Shown here piece by piece: positions 34,149 to 46,085 of a stretch of 64,000 nucleotides of DNA (the first letter of the stretch is position 1; each line of letters opens with the position of its first letter). The position numbers and the translations under genes are program-made. The stretch is from NCBI RefSeq assembly GCF_014851395.1, contig NW_024043372.1, forward strand, positions 5,903,490-5,967,489, in the 5' to 3' direction. This DNA is from Micropterus salmoides. Lineage: Eukaryota; Chordata; Actinopteri; Centrarchiformes; Centrarchidae. The notes beneath the pieces were generated by a model. It worked only from the letters and a program-made list of their open reading frames with translations, did not search any database and was not told the DNA's origin.

Positions 34149-35425
34149 TCTGCAGACAGAGAAACACACATGAGCACATCGCTCTCAAACACTGCAGGTT
34201 GTTCACCAGTCACGAGCTGTGAAACAACAGCACGGCTCTGTTGGTAAATAAAAAGGTAAAGTTACGTTGCGTTCTCTGGTGGACCTGGATCAGCTGTTAG
34301 CTGTTCACATGGCTAACGCTAACGTTGCTACGTGGCTGTGTTTTAATTTTTTAATGACCGGGTCTGTTTGTTTTATACGGTGGCTCCCAGGGCTCAGTGA
34401 GGAATATTTTTTTGAGGACTATGAACTTTTGCATTCCCTCGCAATACTTTTGTGTTACCTCGCAATACCTGTCTTCTTCCGTTAGCCTATTTCCGAGCCA
34501 TATGCTCAGCTGGGCTCCCAGGGCTCAGTGAGGAATATTTTTTTGAGGACTATGAATTTTTTTTGAGGACTACTTTGCGTTACCTCGCAATACTTTTGCA
34601 TTCACTCGCAATATGATTTGTATTCCCTCGCAATACTTTTGCGTTATCTCGCAATATGTTTTGCATTCCCTCTCAATACCTGTCTTCTTCCGTTAGCCTA
34701 TTTCTGAGCCATATGCTCAGCTGCTCTCAGCGCAACACTCCAGCTTATTGAATTTTACTTTGAACGGAGAATTTCCTACGTTGATATAGTAGCCTGCTAC
34801 TGCTCAATAGGCGTATTTATGTAGGCTTTAATCAAAAAGGACCAGGCACCACGGCGGGTGATCGCTCCAGAGGAGAGGGAAGACAGCCGGGATAGAGCCA
34901 CGCTGGCCCAGCTTGGACGTAAGGCTGCTCCCGGTAAACGTCCGGTCTGGAGGAGATGGGACGCGTGCTGCCAAACACCGGAAAACTGAAGACCGTTAAG
35001 CCGACATCTTTACACAGACCTGCCCCATCAATATCCTGGAGCATGCAGCGGGCACACCGTGTACTGTCAGAGCGCAAGGCTCCGCCGAGATGAGAGGAAG
35101 CGGATTCTGTGTTTACATCAGTGATGCTTGGTGCTTAAACAGTCAAAGTGGATGGACACTGTTTCCTACATGTCAGACTTCATATGGAGGCTACATATCT
35201 CACATTATGCAATCCTGTCCACTCACTAGCCTATAGGCTAAATGTTCATGCTGCTACGGCACTTCCACACTGTTTACATAGCCGACTGTTATTAGGCTGC
35301 TCCCGCTACTGGCTTATATTTCAGAAGCTTGTAGCCATGAGGGCTCTGCTAATGTTAAGCAGCCTACTTCTGATGCTGCTATTATTTAAATAGGTTAGAA
35401 AGTGGAGCGGACCCAGAACAGCTCT
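34149..35425 (+). repeat. Spacer repeat S, copy 3 (5'-truncated)
   Basis: Starts within the segment that corresponds to 24,615 in S2. About 130 bp (34,380-34,511) is repeated immediately at 34,512. Minisatellite units are at 34,430-34,470 and 34,570-34,680. It leads into the G unit at 35,426. Confidence 0.7.
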
Positions 35426-36124
35426 AGATTCCAAGGAGACACGTTTTAATAAACATAAATCATCAAGTAACATTTGTATTTCAAACAAATGCCCACGTTA
35501 CTGACTTGTTTTTAACTGTCCTCAAAATTAAATAAAACCTGACTTGCGATTGTTTAAAAAACTGAGAGGAAGTTCCAAAGGTTGTTTTCTTTTAAATAAT
35601 TTTTTTTACTTTGAATTTTAGAATGTCATGACATCATTAAAGGTCCAATGCCTTTGATGATGAAATCTGGTCTGCAGGCTCATAAGACCCAAGTGTTGGT
35701 TTAGTTGCAGTTTTTCTCAGAAGATCTCTACCTGCTAACACGACAGCACTGATAAAAAAAAGCTCGTGGCTAAAAAAATCATCGGTTACCCTCTGGCCCC
35801 CCTGGTAAAAATAGTTCCCTCCTATCTTGGTCACCCCTGTTCAATCGCCTGCCCTCTGGTAGACGGTCAGGTGCATCAAGAGTTGGACAAGCATACTTAA
35901 GGACGGTTTCTTTCATCAGAAATCTTAATTCCACAAATGTTAAGAACACTTAACAGATTCTGCTGAGCCTTTTAGTATTAGAGCAGTTTTATTTATTGCC
36001 TTTTGTTTGTTTTAACTGTTTCTAGTTTTCTGTGGTTTGCACTGATAAGGAGTAGCACTCACATTTTAGTTGCATATTTTGTACATTCACAAAGGCTTTC
36101 TAATTCTACAGACAAGCCGATACA
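35426..36124 (+). repeat. 5' flank of gene unit G, copy 5
   Basis: Same boundary and order as in copies 3 and 4, but about 150 bp is missing after 35,490 (caaatg joined to cccacgttac). The conserved 75 bp before the ATG is retained. Confidence 0.6.
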
Positions 36125-37467
36125 ATGCCTAAAATACACAGACACAAGATCATGCATCAACCCATGATGGAGCTGGTTCGTTCAATTGTCCAAATACACC
36201 TGATCAAGCTGGCGTCGGATGACTGTATCATGGTGCCATTCCAGTGCATTACAAAGGCCACAAAAATATCCTACAGGACATGTGTGTGGAGATTATGAAC
36301 ACTGTATCTGTACATGTTTATAAGCAATTCCGGCAAAGTGTGGCACAGAAGAGTGACTTGAATTTGACTCAAAGCTGTTCCAAATCAGCCAGATGGGGTC
36401 CTGCTTCTCATGCGTTACGGGGGGAAATCTTAATATCCCAAAATGTGGGTGAGATCGTTCCACTGATTCTTGCTGATGTGATGGGTATTAAAGATGCCAT
36501 TAGGATATGTAACAGCCCTTATGCAAAGAATCTAGCAATGATCGTGGTGAGTGAAATAAAGAACAGGATAGCTGCAGAGCTCAAAGATTGTGGGAGCGGC
36601 AGTGGCAGTACTGGGAAGAACAAACAGCTGGGGCTTACGTCTATCATGCAGGAACAGACATTAGAGTTACTAGTTAGAGCTGTCTTCAATGTTCTTCAAA
36701 TATGTAAACTAATGATCTCTACACCGACCCCAAATTGTAACATGACTGGTCACCAAAGACCAAAAGAAGAATTGAAGACAGAGCAGGACCAGGAGCTGTC
36801 TGAGGAGGAGGATGTGTGGTACGACACCTTTACTGACCTGGAAGAGGATGAACCGGAAAAAGTGTCATCTGGGGAAAACCTTGTGGTTACATCCACCAAC
36901 GCTGTAACGAGCAGTGAGGGGAAGATGGCCGATGAGAAACACAATCTGAATAAGCCCAGCCCCTCCGAGGATGCAGTCAAGGCAGCTGAAGCTGATGAAA
37001 GTGCTTGTCACAACACAGCAACTACCAGCGCTACTAAGATCGTCTCCCAGGAAGCTGCAATCACTGATGAACCAGCGCACCCAGTCCAAGAGTGGGACAA
37101 ATTTAGATGCCAGTACATGGTGTCTTGGGTGATCCTGCATATAAAGCAAAATATGTCCATTAATCTGCCTACTGATGATATTAAAACCATCACCACTACA
37201 CTGACAGACATGCTTTGGGCAGAAACAGCAGGCTCTGGCTTTGATGTCATGCCAAATGTTACACGAACATTGAAGGCCGTGCACAAGGATCTGTGCAAGA
37301 AGGAAAAGGCACAAGTGCTGCTAAATAATACATTGACCTACACTGACATAATTGAAACTCTAAACAGACACCTGGTGACACCAAAAAAGAGGAGCTGTGT
37401 TACCCGTTTCTTCAGATCTGTTTTCAAGCCATTCTCAGCCTGCTTCAGATGTGTATGCCTGGACTAA
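36125..37467 (+). pseudogene. Unrecognised-family ORF, copy 5, one single-base deletion
   Basis: The start and first 46 codons are in one frame. A run of six A in other copies is five here (about 36,262-36,266), shifting the frame. The remaining 407 codons are open from the ATG at 36,244 to the normal stop, including the acidic linker and basic Cys-rich tail. Apart from that one base the copy is intact, so a homopolymer sequencing error is a real possibility and this may be a second functional gene. The N-terminal type is the same as in copies 2-4, and the acidic run has one more Glu than copy 1. Confidence 0.75.
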
Positions 37468-37479
37468 TCATTGGCAACA

Positions 37480-37935
37480 CCAGCTGGATACATTGGTGCC
37501 GTGACCTGGATGGGAGTGAGGTTTAGGGGGTGAGTGTGACGGAAGCCAGCAAAGCTGTGCAGTGAGTAGACCTCACTCCCCTAAACCTTAACAGACGCAC
37601 TGGGGACCAAGGCTAGTGCCCATGGATATGAGCCTCCTCGTTAGCGTGTCCACCTCCGTATCAGAGGTCACCGATTCGAGTCAGGACTGTGCAGTACGTT
37701 CTCGGAAACACCTGGTTACATTGGTGCCGTGACCTGGATGGGAGTGAGGTTTAGGGGGGTGAGTGTGACAGAAGCCAGCAAAGCTGTGCAGTGAGTAGAC
37801 CTCACTCCCCGACACCTTAACAGACGCACTGGGGACCAAGGCTAGTGCCCATGGATATAAGCCTCCTCGTCAGCGTGTCCACCTCCTGTATCAGAGGTCA
37901 CTGGTTCGAGTCAGGACTGTGCAGCCTGGACACCT
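37480..37935 (+). repeat. Two tandem 230-bp units after ORF copy 5
   Basis: Both units are present. The first has a changed B-box (GATTCGAGTC) and the second keeps GGTTCGAGTC near 37,901. The second unit has ccccgacacc instead of cccctaaacc, which weakens the 16-bp stem. Confidence 0.7.
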
Positions 37936-37951
37936 CTTCCTCTAGTGAGGA

Positions 37952-37998
37952 GGAAACTTTGATATGTAGTGGCAGAAACACTACATATCAAAGTTTCC
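37952..37998 (+). other. Perfect 20-bp hairpin, copy 5
   Basis: Identical stem and loop to copy 1. Confidence 0.85.
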
Positions 37999-39895
37999 AT
38001 GAGATGCGAACTCTCTCTCTCTGTCCCTCCTCTTTCTCTATCTCGCCCATCGCCATGAATGTTTGTTGTTTAGGTTGCAATGTTTCCAGAGCACAAATTC
38101 ACAAATAAAAAATAAAAAATATATAATTAATTAATAGTGTGATAATTAAGTTACTTTATACAAACAACAATGCTTCTCCGCTTGTTGCATGAGGAAATGC
38201 ATTTAGCTGGAATGATATAGCACTAAGTAGGAGAGTACTGCTCATTGATTTTTCCATGTATGTATCCTAAAGTGTTATAGCTTTATATACATGATTGACT
38301 TTACCCAAATCTCTTTTCTCTGAAGGACATCATCTATGGTTCTGTCATGGACAACAGCAAAGATGACTTTTTGAATAATAACCTTGTCATTCTTGGGAAA
38401 TTTTAGATTCACAAATTAAAGTTTTTGAGAGTGAATCCTATGTTGTGTATTTCACAATGAGTTTCTTTGTATACAAAAGCCCTTAATGTCGTGGAAATGA
38501 AAAACGTATTGAACATTTTTAGTATAATAGCAGAATTTGATTTGCATAAATGGCCCTAGCCTTTGCTCCTTTAAAAAAATGAAGTAATAACTTGCGTTTC
38601 GGACTGTGAGCTGCACATAATCAGAGCTTCTGAAGTAAATGTGTGTGTTGCTTTGCGGTGAGATTCCTGCTTGATCACAAGTCAGTTAAGTTTCGTTTTC
38701 CCCTGGCATGAGCACCTCCTCGTCTCATCCAGCTCTGTGTCTGTGAGACGGTCCAGAGGTCTACCAGCGAAGCAAAATTTTCATGAAATGGTGACATTTG
38801 TCTCATAATTTTATGACTTTTTTTGTCAGAGAACACAGAAATGTGGGAGCGATTCTGAAAGTGCAGAAAGTTTTGAACATGAGCAGAAAACCTTCTAAAA
38901 AAGATGAGCTTTTAAAGTCCAGTCAATAACTGAATTAAAATGAATAAATTAAGCGCTGAGATGAAAAGGAGCCACACTGAGATTTAAAGTGGGAGACTCG
39001 ACAGGGATCATATTAAATAAGTTGATCTACAGGAGAAACTCACTAGAATATATTCTATTATCTATATTTTGAATTGTCACCTGCCATCTCAATTTTGTGT
39101 TTCCCTTTATACAATTAAAAACATTTCCACCTGACATGGATAATGGAAAGAGGGGCGCTGGCCCAAATAAGGTTGAGAACCACTGTCTTAGTGTGATATC
39201 GTCCTTCACTAATAAACGGTAACTTTTTTAAATTTTGTCTTGTATTAATTATTTTTATAAACATTTACTCATCTTAATAAAACACTGTTTCCACTTTAGT
39301 TCCAGTAGCTGTAAAGGAGCATTGTTAATGTTTGATAAGTGCATAATAAAGGAGCTATTAGACTTTATAAGGAATTAATATAAACCTGTCATAGTCTGAT
39401 TACTGTCGTTAAACATCTATTTACAAGTGGTCTACAAAGTGCTGACACATTTACTGCTCATCCTAAGTAGAGGTAGCGTGGGTGCATGGGGGCAGCATGT
39501 CCCTATCCATGAGTAAAATATTAGTCAGATTTGCAGTGACGTAATCTGTACTCTGCGCATGCGTTGGCGTCTGTAGCCACCTGTCAGAAGCGCCGCCTTA
39601 AACCGGACTCTTATACAGTTTTAATCCACACTTTTTTGTTACTTTTTTAATATCCTTTTTATTTAACTTAAGTTTTTAACTTAACTGTTCAAAGAACGTT
39701 TCTTTCATTTGACCTAATCTTGTATGTGACTCAGGAGGAACGGGTTGTCTCAGTGAGTGATTCGTTCATTTTCACGCATGCGTGAATAGTCACGTTACAC
39801 AGCAGCTGCATGAGCTCCGTCAGCACAGGAAACAGAATTGATTAGTTCAGGACTCATAACTGTGGGTCTGTTTGAGTCGTTCATTTGTCATGTGA

Positions 39896-39970
39896 CAGCT
39901 GTGTTACCCGTTTCTTCAGATCTGTTTTCAAGCCATTCTCAGCCTGCTTCAGATGTGTATGCCTGGACTA
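39896..39970 (+). pseudogene. C-terminal fragment of the unrecognised ORF family
   Basis: The last ~25 codons (CVTRFFRSVFKPFSACF...CLD and stop) are repeated by the 2.5-kb tandem duplication. No upstream coding sequence precedes them. Confidence 0.8.
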
Positions 39971-40456
39971 ATCATTGGCAACACCAGCTGGATACATTGG
40001 TGCCGTGACCTGGATGGGAGTGAGGTTTAGGGGGGTGAGTGTGACGGAAGCCAGCAAAGCTGTGCAGTGAGTAGACCTCACTCCCCTAAACCTTAACAGA
40101 CGCACTGGGGACCAAGGCTAGTGCCCATGGATATGAGCCTCCTCGTTAGCGTGTCCACCTCCGTATCAGAGGTCACCGATTCGAGTCAGGACTGTGCAGT
40201 ACGTTCTCGGAAACACCTGGTTACATTGGTGCCGTGACCTGGATGGGAGTGAGGTTTAGGGGGGTGAGTGTGACAGAAGCCAGCAAAGCTGTGCAGTGAG
40301 TAGACCTCACTCCCCGACACCTTAACAGACGCACTGGGGACCAAGGCTAGTGCCCATGGATATAAGCCTCCTCGTCAGCGTGTCCACCTCCTGTATCAGA
40401 GGTCACTGGTTCGAGTCAGGACTGTGCAGCCTGGACACCTCTTCCTCTAGTGAGGA

Positions 40457-40503
40457 GGAAACTTTGATATGTAGTGGCAGAAACACTACATATCAAAGTT
40501 TCC
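40457..40503 (+). other. Perfect 20-bp hairpin, duplicated 3' flank of copy 5
   Basis: Fifth complete occurrence of the same hairpin, identical to the one at 37,952. Confidence 0.85.
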
Positions 40504-42398
40504 ATGAGATGCGAACTCTCTCTCTCTGTCTCCCTCTTTCTCTCTATCTCGCCCATCGCCATGAATGTTTGTTGTTTAGGTTGCAATGTTTCCAGAGCAC
40601 AAATTCACAAATAAAAAATAAAAAATATATAATTAATAGTGTGATAATTAAGTTACTTTATACAAACAACAATGCTTCTCCGCTTGTTGCATGAGGAAAT
40701 GCATTTAGCTGGAATGATATAGCACTAAGTAGGAGAGTACTGCTCATTGATTTTTCCATGTATGTATCCTAAAGTGTTATAGCTTTATATACATGATTGA
40801 CTTTACCCAAATCTCTTTTCTCTGAAGGACATCATCTATGGTTCTGTCATGGACAACAGCAAAGATGACTTTTTGAATAATAACCTTGTCATTCTTGGGA
40901 AATTTTAGATTCACAATTAAAGTTTTTGAGAGTGAATCCTATGTTGTGTATTTCACAATGAGTTTCTTTTGTATACAAAAGCCCTTAATGTCGTGGAAAT
41001 GAAAAACGTATTGAACATTTTTAGTATAATAGCAGAATTTGATTTGCATAAATGGCCCTAGCCTTTGCTCCTTTAAAAAAATGAAGTAATAACTTGCGTT
41101 TCGGACTGTGAGCTGCACATAATCAGAGCTTCTGAAGTAAATGTGTGTGTTGCTTTGCGGTGAGATTCCTGCTTGATCACAAGTCAGTTAAGTTTCGTTT
41201 TCCCCTGGCATGAGCACCTCCTCGTCTCATCCAGCTCTGTGTCTGTGAGACGGTCCAGAGGTCTACCAGCGAAGCAAAATTTTCATGAAATGGTGACATT
41301 TGTCTCATAATTTTATGACTTTTTTTGTCAGAGAACACAGAAATGTGGGAGCGATTCTGAAAGTGCAGAAAGTTTTGAACATGAGCAGAAAACCTTCTAA
41401 AAAAGATGAGCTTTTAAAGTCCAGTCAATAACTGAATTAAAATGAATAAATTAAGCGCTGAGATGAAAAGGAGCCACACTGAGATTTAAAGTGGGAGACT
41501 CGACAGGGATCATATTAAATAAGTTGATCTACAGGAGAAACTCACTAGAATATATTCTATTATCTATATTTTGAATTGTCACCTGCCATCTCAATTTTGT
41601 GTTTCCCTTTATACAATTAAAAACATTTCCACCTGACATGGATAATGGAAAGAGGGGCGCTGGCCCAAATAAGGTTGAGAACCACTGTCTTAGTGTGATA
41701 TCGTCCTTCACTAATAAAACGGTAACTTTTTTAAATTTTGTCTTGTATTAATTATTTTTATAAACATTTACTCATCTTAATAAAACACTGTTTCCACTTT
41801 AGTTCCAGTAGCTGTAAAGGAGCATTGTTAATGTTTGATAAGTGCATAATAAAGGAGCTATTAGACTTTATAAGGAATTAATATAAACCTGTCATAGTCT
41901 GATTACTGTCGTTAAACATCTATTTACAAGTGGTCTACAAAGTGCTGACACATTTACTGCTCATCCTAAGTAGAGGTAGCGTGGGTGCATGGGGCAGCAT
42001 GTCCCTATCCATGAGTAAAATATTAGTCAGATTTGCAGTGACGTAATCTGTACTCTGCGCATGCGTTGGCGTCTGTAGCCACCTGTCAGAAGCGCCGCCT
42101 TAAACCGGACTCTTATACAGTTTTAATCCACACTTTTTTGTTACTTTTTTAATATCCTTTTTATTTAACTTAAGTTTTTAACTTAACTGTTCAAAGAACG
42201 TTTCTTTCATTTGACCTAATCTTGTATGTGACTCAGGAGGAACGGGTTGTCTCAGTGAGTGATTCGTTCATTTTCACGCATGCGTGAATAGTCACGTTAC
42301 ACAGCAGCTGCATGAGCTCCGTCAGCACAGGAAACAGAATTGATTAGTTCAGGACTCATAACTGTGGGTCTGTTTGAGTCGTTCATTTGTCATGTGAC

Positions 42399-43215
42399 AG
42401 CTCGGCTACAGGGCTGTGGTAAGCAGGCAGCACAGGAAACAGAATTGATTAGTTCAGGACTCATAAATGTGGGTCTCTGGGTTTGAGTCGTACATTTTTC
42501 ATGTGACATCTCGGCTACTGTTTTGATATTTTGTGACATTTAATAAAGCATAAAGTTATTACAGTGCAGTTATGTTGTGCTAAGTTATAGTTTTAACACA
42601 GCTGCACCGTAACTTTAGTCCTGCTAGTGTTTACAGCCAACAGCTGATGAGAGTTGTTCTGGGTCCACTTCAGAGCCCTGACAGAGTTCTACCGGGAGCT
42701 GAATTACCACAGAGGTCGTCTCCTCTCCAAAACAAACGGACCCGGACATTAAACCATTAAAACACAGCCACATAGCAGCGTTAGCGTTAGCCTTGTGGTT
42801 TGTTTACCGCAAACAGCTGATCCGGTCTGCCAGAGAACGCAACTTAACTTTTACTTTTTATTTATGGACAGAGCCGTGCTGTTGTTTCACCGCTCCTCAC
42901 TGGTGAACAACCTGCAGTGTTTGAGAATATTAAATTTGTTAAAATTTAAATAAGAGTGTGTTTTATTCATCTAGTATGTCAAGCTTTTTACTTCAATATA
43001 TTCCCTGTAAATCTGATGTTAATATATAGATTTTACTCATGGATAGGCGTTAGGCTACTGTATGAATGAGCACTTTAGAGATATATTGATAGTAATTGTA
43101 ATTATATATATGGCTGGTCTGGTAGTATGCTCAGGAAAGATTGTGAAAATGGATTTAGCCGAGTAGTGGCTTAATCGAATATTGACAACATATTTCTGTG
43201 GTTTTTACATGGTTT
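42399..43215 (-). repeat. Inverted, diverged piece of spacer S
   Basis: 42,399-42,520 partly repeats the 70 bp before it. From about 42,540 the sequence is the diverged reverse complement of 11,395-12,015, including the tgctgttgtttcac and gctaacgctaacg segments. The G and S array ends here. Confidence 0.6.
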
Positions 43216-44300
43216 GAAATGAAATGAAATGAAATGCAGCGCTTCTGGTCTAAGCACAAACATTTAGTAAAATGGATGCTCCAGCAGCAGCGAAGCAGAC
43301 AGACTCTGTGGACTTTCGGAGTGAGTCTGGGGTTATGTAAACTTGGTTAATATGTCTTTGTAGCAGGTGGGCCCACGATGAAACTCCGCCCCCACTGTGT
43401 TGACAGTCTAACTCCGCCCCCGCCTCCTCACAAGGTGCAGAATTCACAGAGATTCTGGATTCAATAGACAAAATTGTCTAGTTTTGATGCCCGATTATTT
43501 CTTGCATAAGTACTTCACAAAGAGTTTCAGGCTCTGCGGGAATCCCTTGAGTTCGGTTAAATCCCTCACGGAGGGAATGATCAAGCAGGAAGCTTCAGGT
43601 CTACAATTTGAAACCAATGCAGAAGCCCCTGAAACCTGCATTGTATTGACAATCCAGCAGGGGGCGACTCTTCTGGTTGCAAAAAGAAGTCTGGCTCCAA
43701 TAGAAATAATGGGAAAAAGACCCTACTTCTCAGCTGAATAATTACCTCAGTAAATACTTTTCTGACGGGTTTATGGTCTCAGTTAGTTTCAAGTCTTTCT
43801 CAATACCAAATTATGTTCATTTAGTAAATTATGGTCCCATTTATTTTAAAATAGACCACAAACAGAGTATGTTTCAGGACGGGATTATCTGTGATTGACA
43901 AGTTGTTACCATGACGACCTGTCAATCAGGCTAGAGCCGACTCGTACCCTCGGCACTGTGTAAATTTAACCAGCGCTGCTGAAAAAGCTTATTAGGAGTT
44001 GGCTGTTCACTTTTTCTGGTGAGTACATTTAGTTTTAAGACTGTTGTTCGGTAGACAAAGTTATCAGCCCTGTAAAAATGGCAGTTAACGTTAGTTACAG
44101 TTGCACCTAGCTAAGCAAGCTAACTAGCTCCGCACACGGCCGTTAGCTCCGCCGTATTGTCACTTCTGGGCACTTCCTGGTTGCAAAAACTCAACATGGC
44201 GGCGCCCTATCGGCCAAACTCGAGGCTTCAAAACAGCAGTCCACAAACAAATGGGTGACGTCACGATGACTATGTCCATTTCTTATATACAGTCTATGGG
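43216..44300. repeat. Composite fish interspersed repeat, with short gaaat microsatellite
   Basis: A gaaat run lies at 43,216-43,236. From about 43,370 the text follows a widespread fish repeat: actccgcccccgcctcc, cagcagggggcgactc, gttgcaaaaagaagtctgg, and the end tcttatatacagtctatgg at 44,282. A short frame (43,484-43,741) inside it is not a gene. Confidence 0.5.
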
Positions 44301-45449
44301 AATGACACAGTTCTCGGCAGACAATAAAGACATTAGAGAAGCGATCATCGATCTCCAGGCTCGTAGCATCCCGGAGCAGGCGGATGTTTCTTTGTTGAAA
44401 GCATACCTTCTGATGATACCTAAGCTAAATAATAAGATGTGTGTTTTGAAATCATGTTAATCATCGATAAGCTACCTTTACATTGTGAATAATGTTGGCT
44501 GATAATGACAAAATGAAATCGGTTGAATAAATAAAGGTTAAAATTAATTTTACTGTAACCCACACAACATTCAAAAGTTCATCACAAATTATATTAAATT
44601 TTATTATAATTATGAACAACCAGGATAAAGAATCTGTCAGACTATTTGTGAGAGACAATTGATTGGAGTCTTTACTACTACTAGATATTTGACTTAATAA
44701 TTTGAACAATTAGGGATTATATTAACACCATTAACGGTATTAAAAAAGTAATCATCTGTAACCAATATAGCCTATGTACATCAGTGTGTGCGTCTGCGTG
44801 AGGCTCCAGCTGGTGATGGGCATCACTCGTGGTCCAGTCCATAAGGCAAAACCTTTAGTTCTCGGGGCTGTTTGAACTTCAGCTCTTTAACTGGCTGGCT
44901 GGATGTGCACAGTGGGGCTGCTGTGGTGATATTCTTCTTTTAAGAGTTGGGGACAGATAGGCTTCCCAGTCATCTGAATGGTGCCACCCATGTTGTATCC
45001 AGTGGATAGTTGGATGGAAGAATTTAAAAGGGAAAAGAGGGACAGAATTTAATAGATTACAAATTATGTCTTCCACAGTGGTTAATGAATAAAACTTAGG
45101 TAAATGTTCCAACACCACACTGTAGAGATATCTCTGTGTTGAAAGTCCTACATTCAAATTTTAAAATAAAAGTAAAGCTAATTCTAAATACTTTATATTT
45201 TGCTGTGTGGCTTTATCTGTGAAAATACATCATACTCTATCAATTAAAACATCAAAAACTAATCTGCAGAGTAACTAGTAACTAAAGCCGTCAAAATAAA
45301 TGTAGTGGAGTAGTACCTCAAAAAGAAGAGTAATTGGGCGCATGTACTTAGCTACTTTTCACAACTGATTTCTATTGACATAGAAGGCAATATTTGTGCA
45401 AGAATATATATGTCTGATAGTTTGGAGGTCATGCAAGGTTGGATCCCAA
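44301..45449. other. Unassigned AT-rich DNA
   Basis: No recognisable gene, RNA or repeat boundary. A minus-strand open frame at 44,879-45,157 and a short plus-strand frame at 44,251-44,460 show no family resemblance. Confidence 0.35.
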
Positions 45450-45509
45450 GCTTTTTCCCCAGTTTCCCATCTGGCTGAAGTCCTTGAAGATACGTACCTC
45501 ACACGGAGG

Positions 45510-45623
45510 AATTGGAGTGAGCGCCACCAAGGTCTTCTCATCTGCATCTTCTTTGTCCTTCTTCACAGCCTTTGTGTCCCATGAAGCAGCTTCTATGTTT
45601 CCAGGCTTGAATGAACAATAGCC
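45510..45623 (-). other. Exon-like open segment of unknown origin
   Basis: On the minus strand a stretch with coding-like composition reads CDGYCSFKPGNIEAASWDTK, then a Lys/Asp-rich part, then LVALTPIPPCE. It is followed by gtacgt, a good splice-donor match. It has four Cys. I cannot assign it to a family and no partner exon is evident. Confidence 0.25.
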
Positions 45624-45859
45624 ATCACACTGGTCTTTCTTTAAGTGAAAGGGAAATATATATAAGTCACTGAAAATGTTTGAGAAAACTTACATTGACA
45701 GAGGCTGTTTGCAAGAGGGCTTATAATCGGTGTGCATGTGACCGATGGACTTGATTACAAGCTCCAGGTACACCTTTCAATGAAGAGGACCTACAGAAGT
45801 GCGATAGAACTTTCCAAGGGTCCAGAAGAAAAATCTTATGGAAGGCCTACAGAAAGCAC

Positions 45860-46085
45860 TGTGGCCTCACTGCAAGAAGGTCTCATTGTCGTACCCGTCA
45901 TCCCAGGCCTTTCTGTGTGGAGAATGCATGTTCTCCCTGTGTCTGTGTGGGTTTCCTCCTTCCTGTGTGGGCGCTCCAGTTTTCCACACCATCAAAAACA
46001 TCTTAGATTAGGTTCTTGAGGCAATGAGTGTTAAATGCAGAGAATGAATTTCACCATGTGTATGTGACAATAAAGAACCTTTTCC
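45860..46085 (+). repeat. Fish interspersed-repeat fragment
   Basis: Includes gagaatgcatgttctccc, tgtgtgggtttcctcc and the tail tgtgacaataaagaacc, phrases of a common teleost retroposon. No gene. Confidence 0.45.

Larger units (their letters stand above)
37393..42398 (+). repeat. Tandem duplication of a 2.5-kb segment
   Basis: The segment 37,393-39,895 (last 75 bp of ORF copy 5 plus its entire 3' flank, a LINE 5'UTR piece and about 200 bp more) is repeated at 39,896-42,398. The period is 2,504 bp and identity is near complete, with a few microsatellite and single-base differences. Both junctions share AGCT. No new ORF is formed: the second unit contains only the C-terminal tail codons. Confidence 0.85.
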
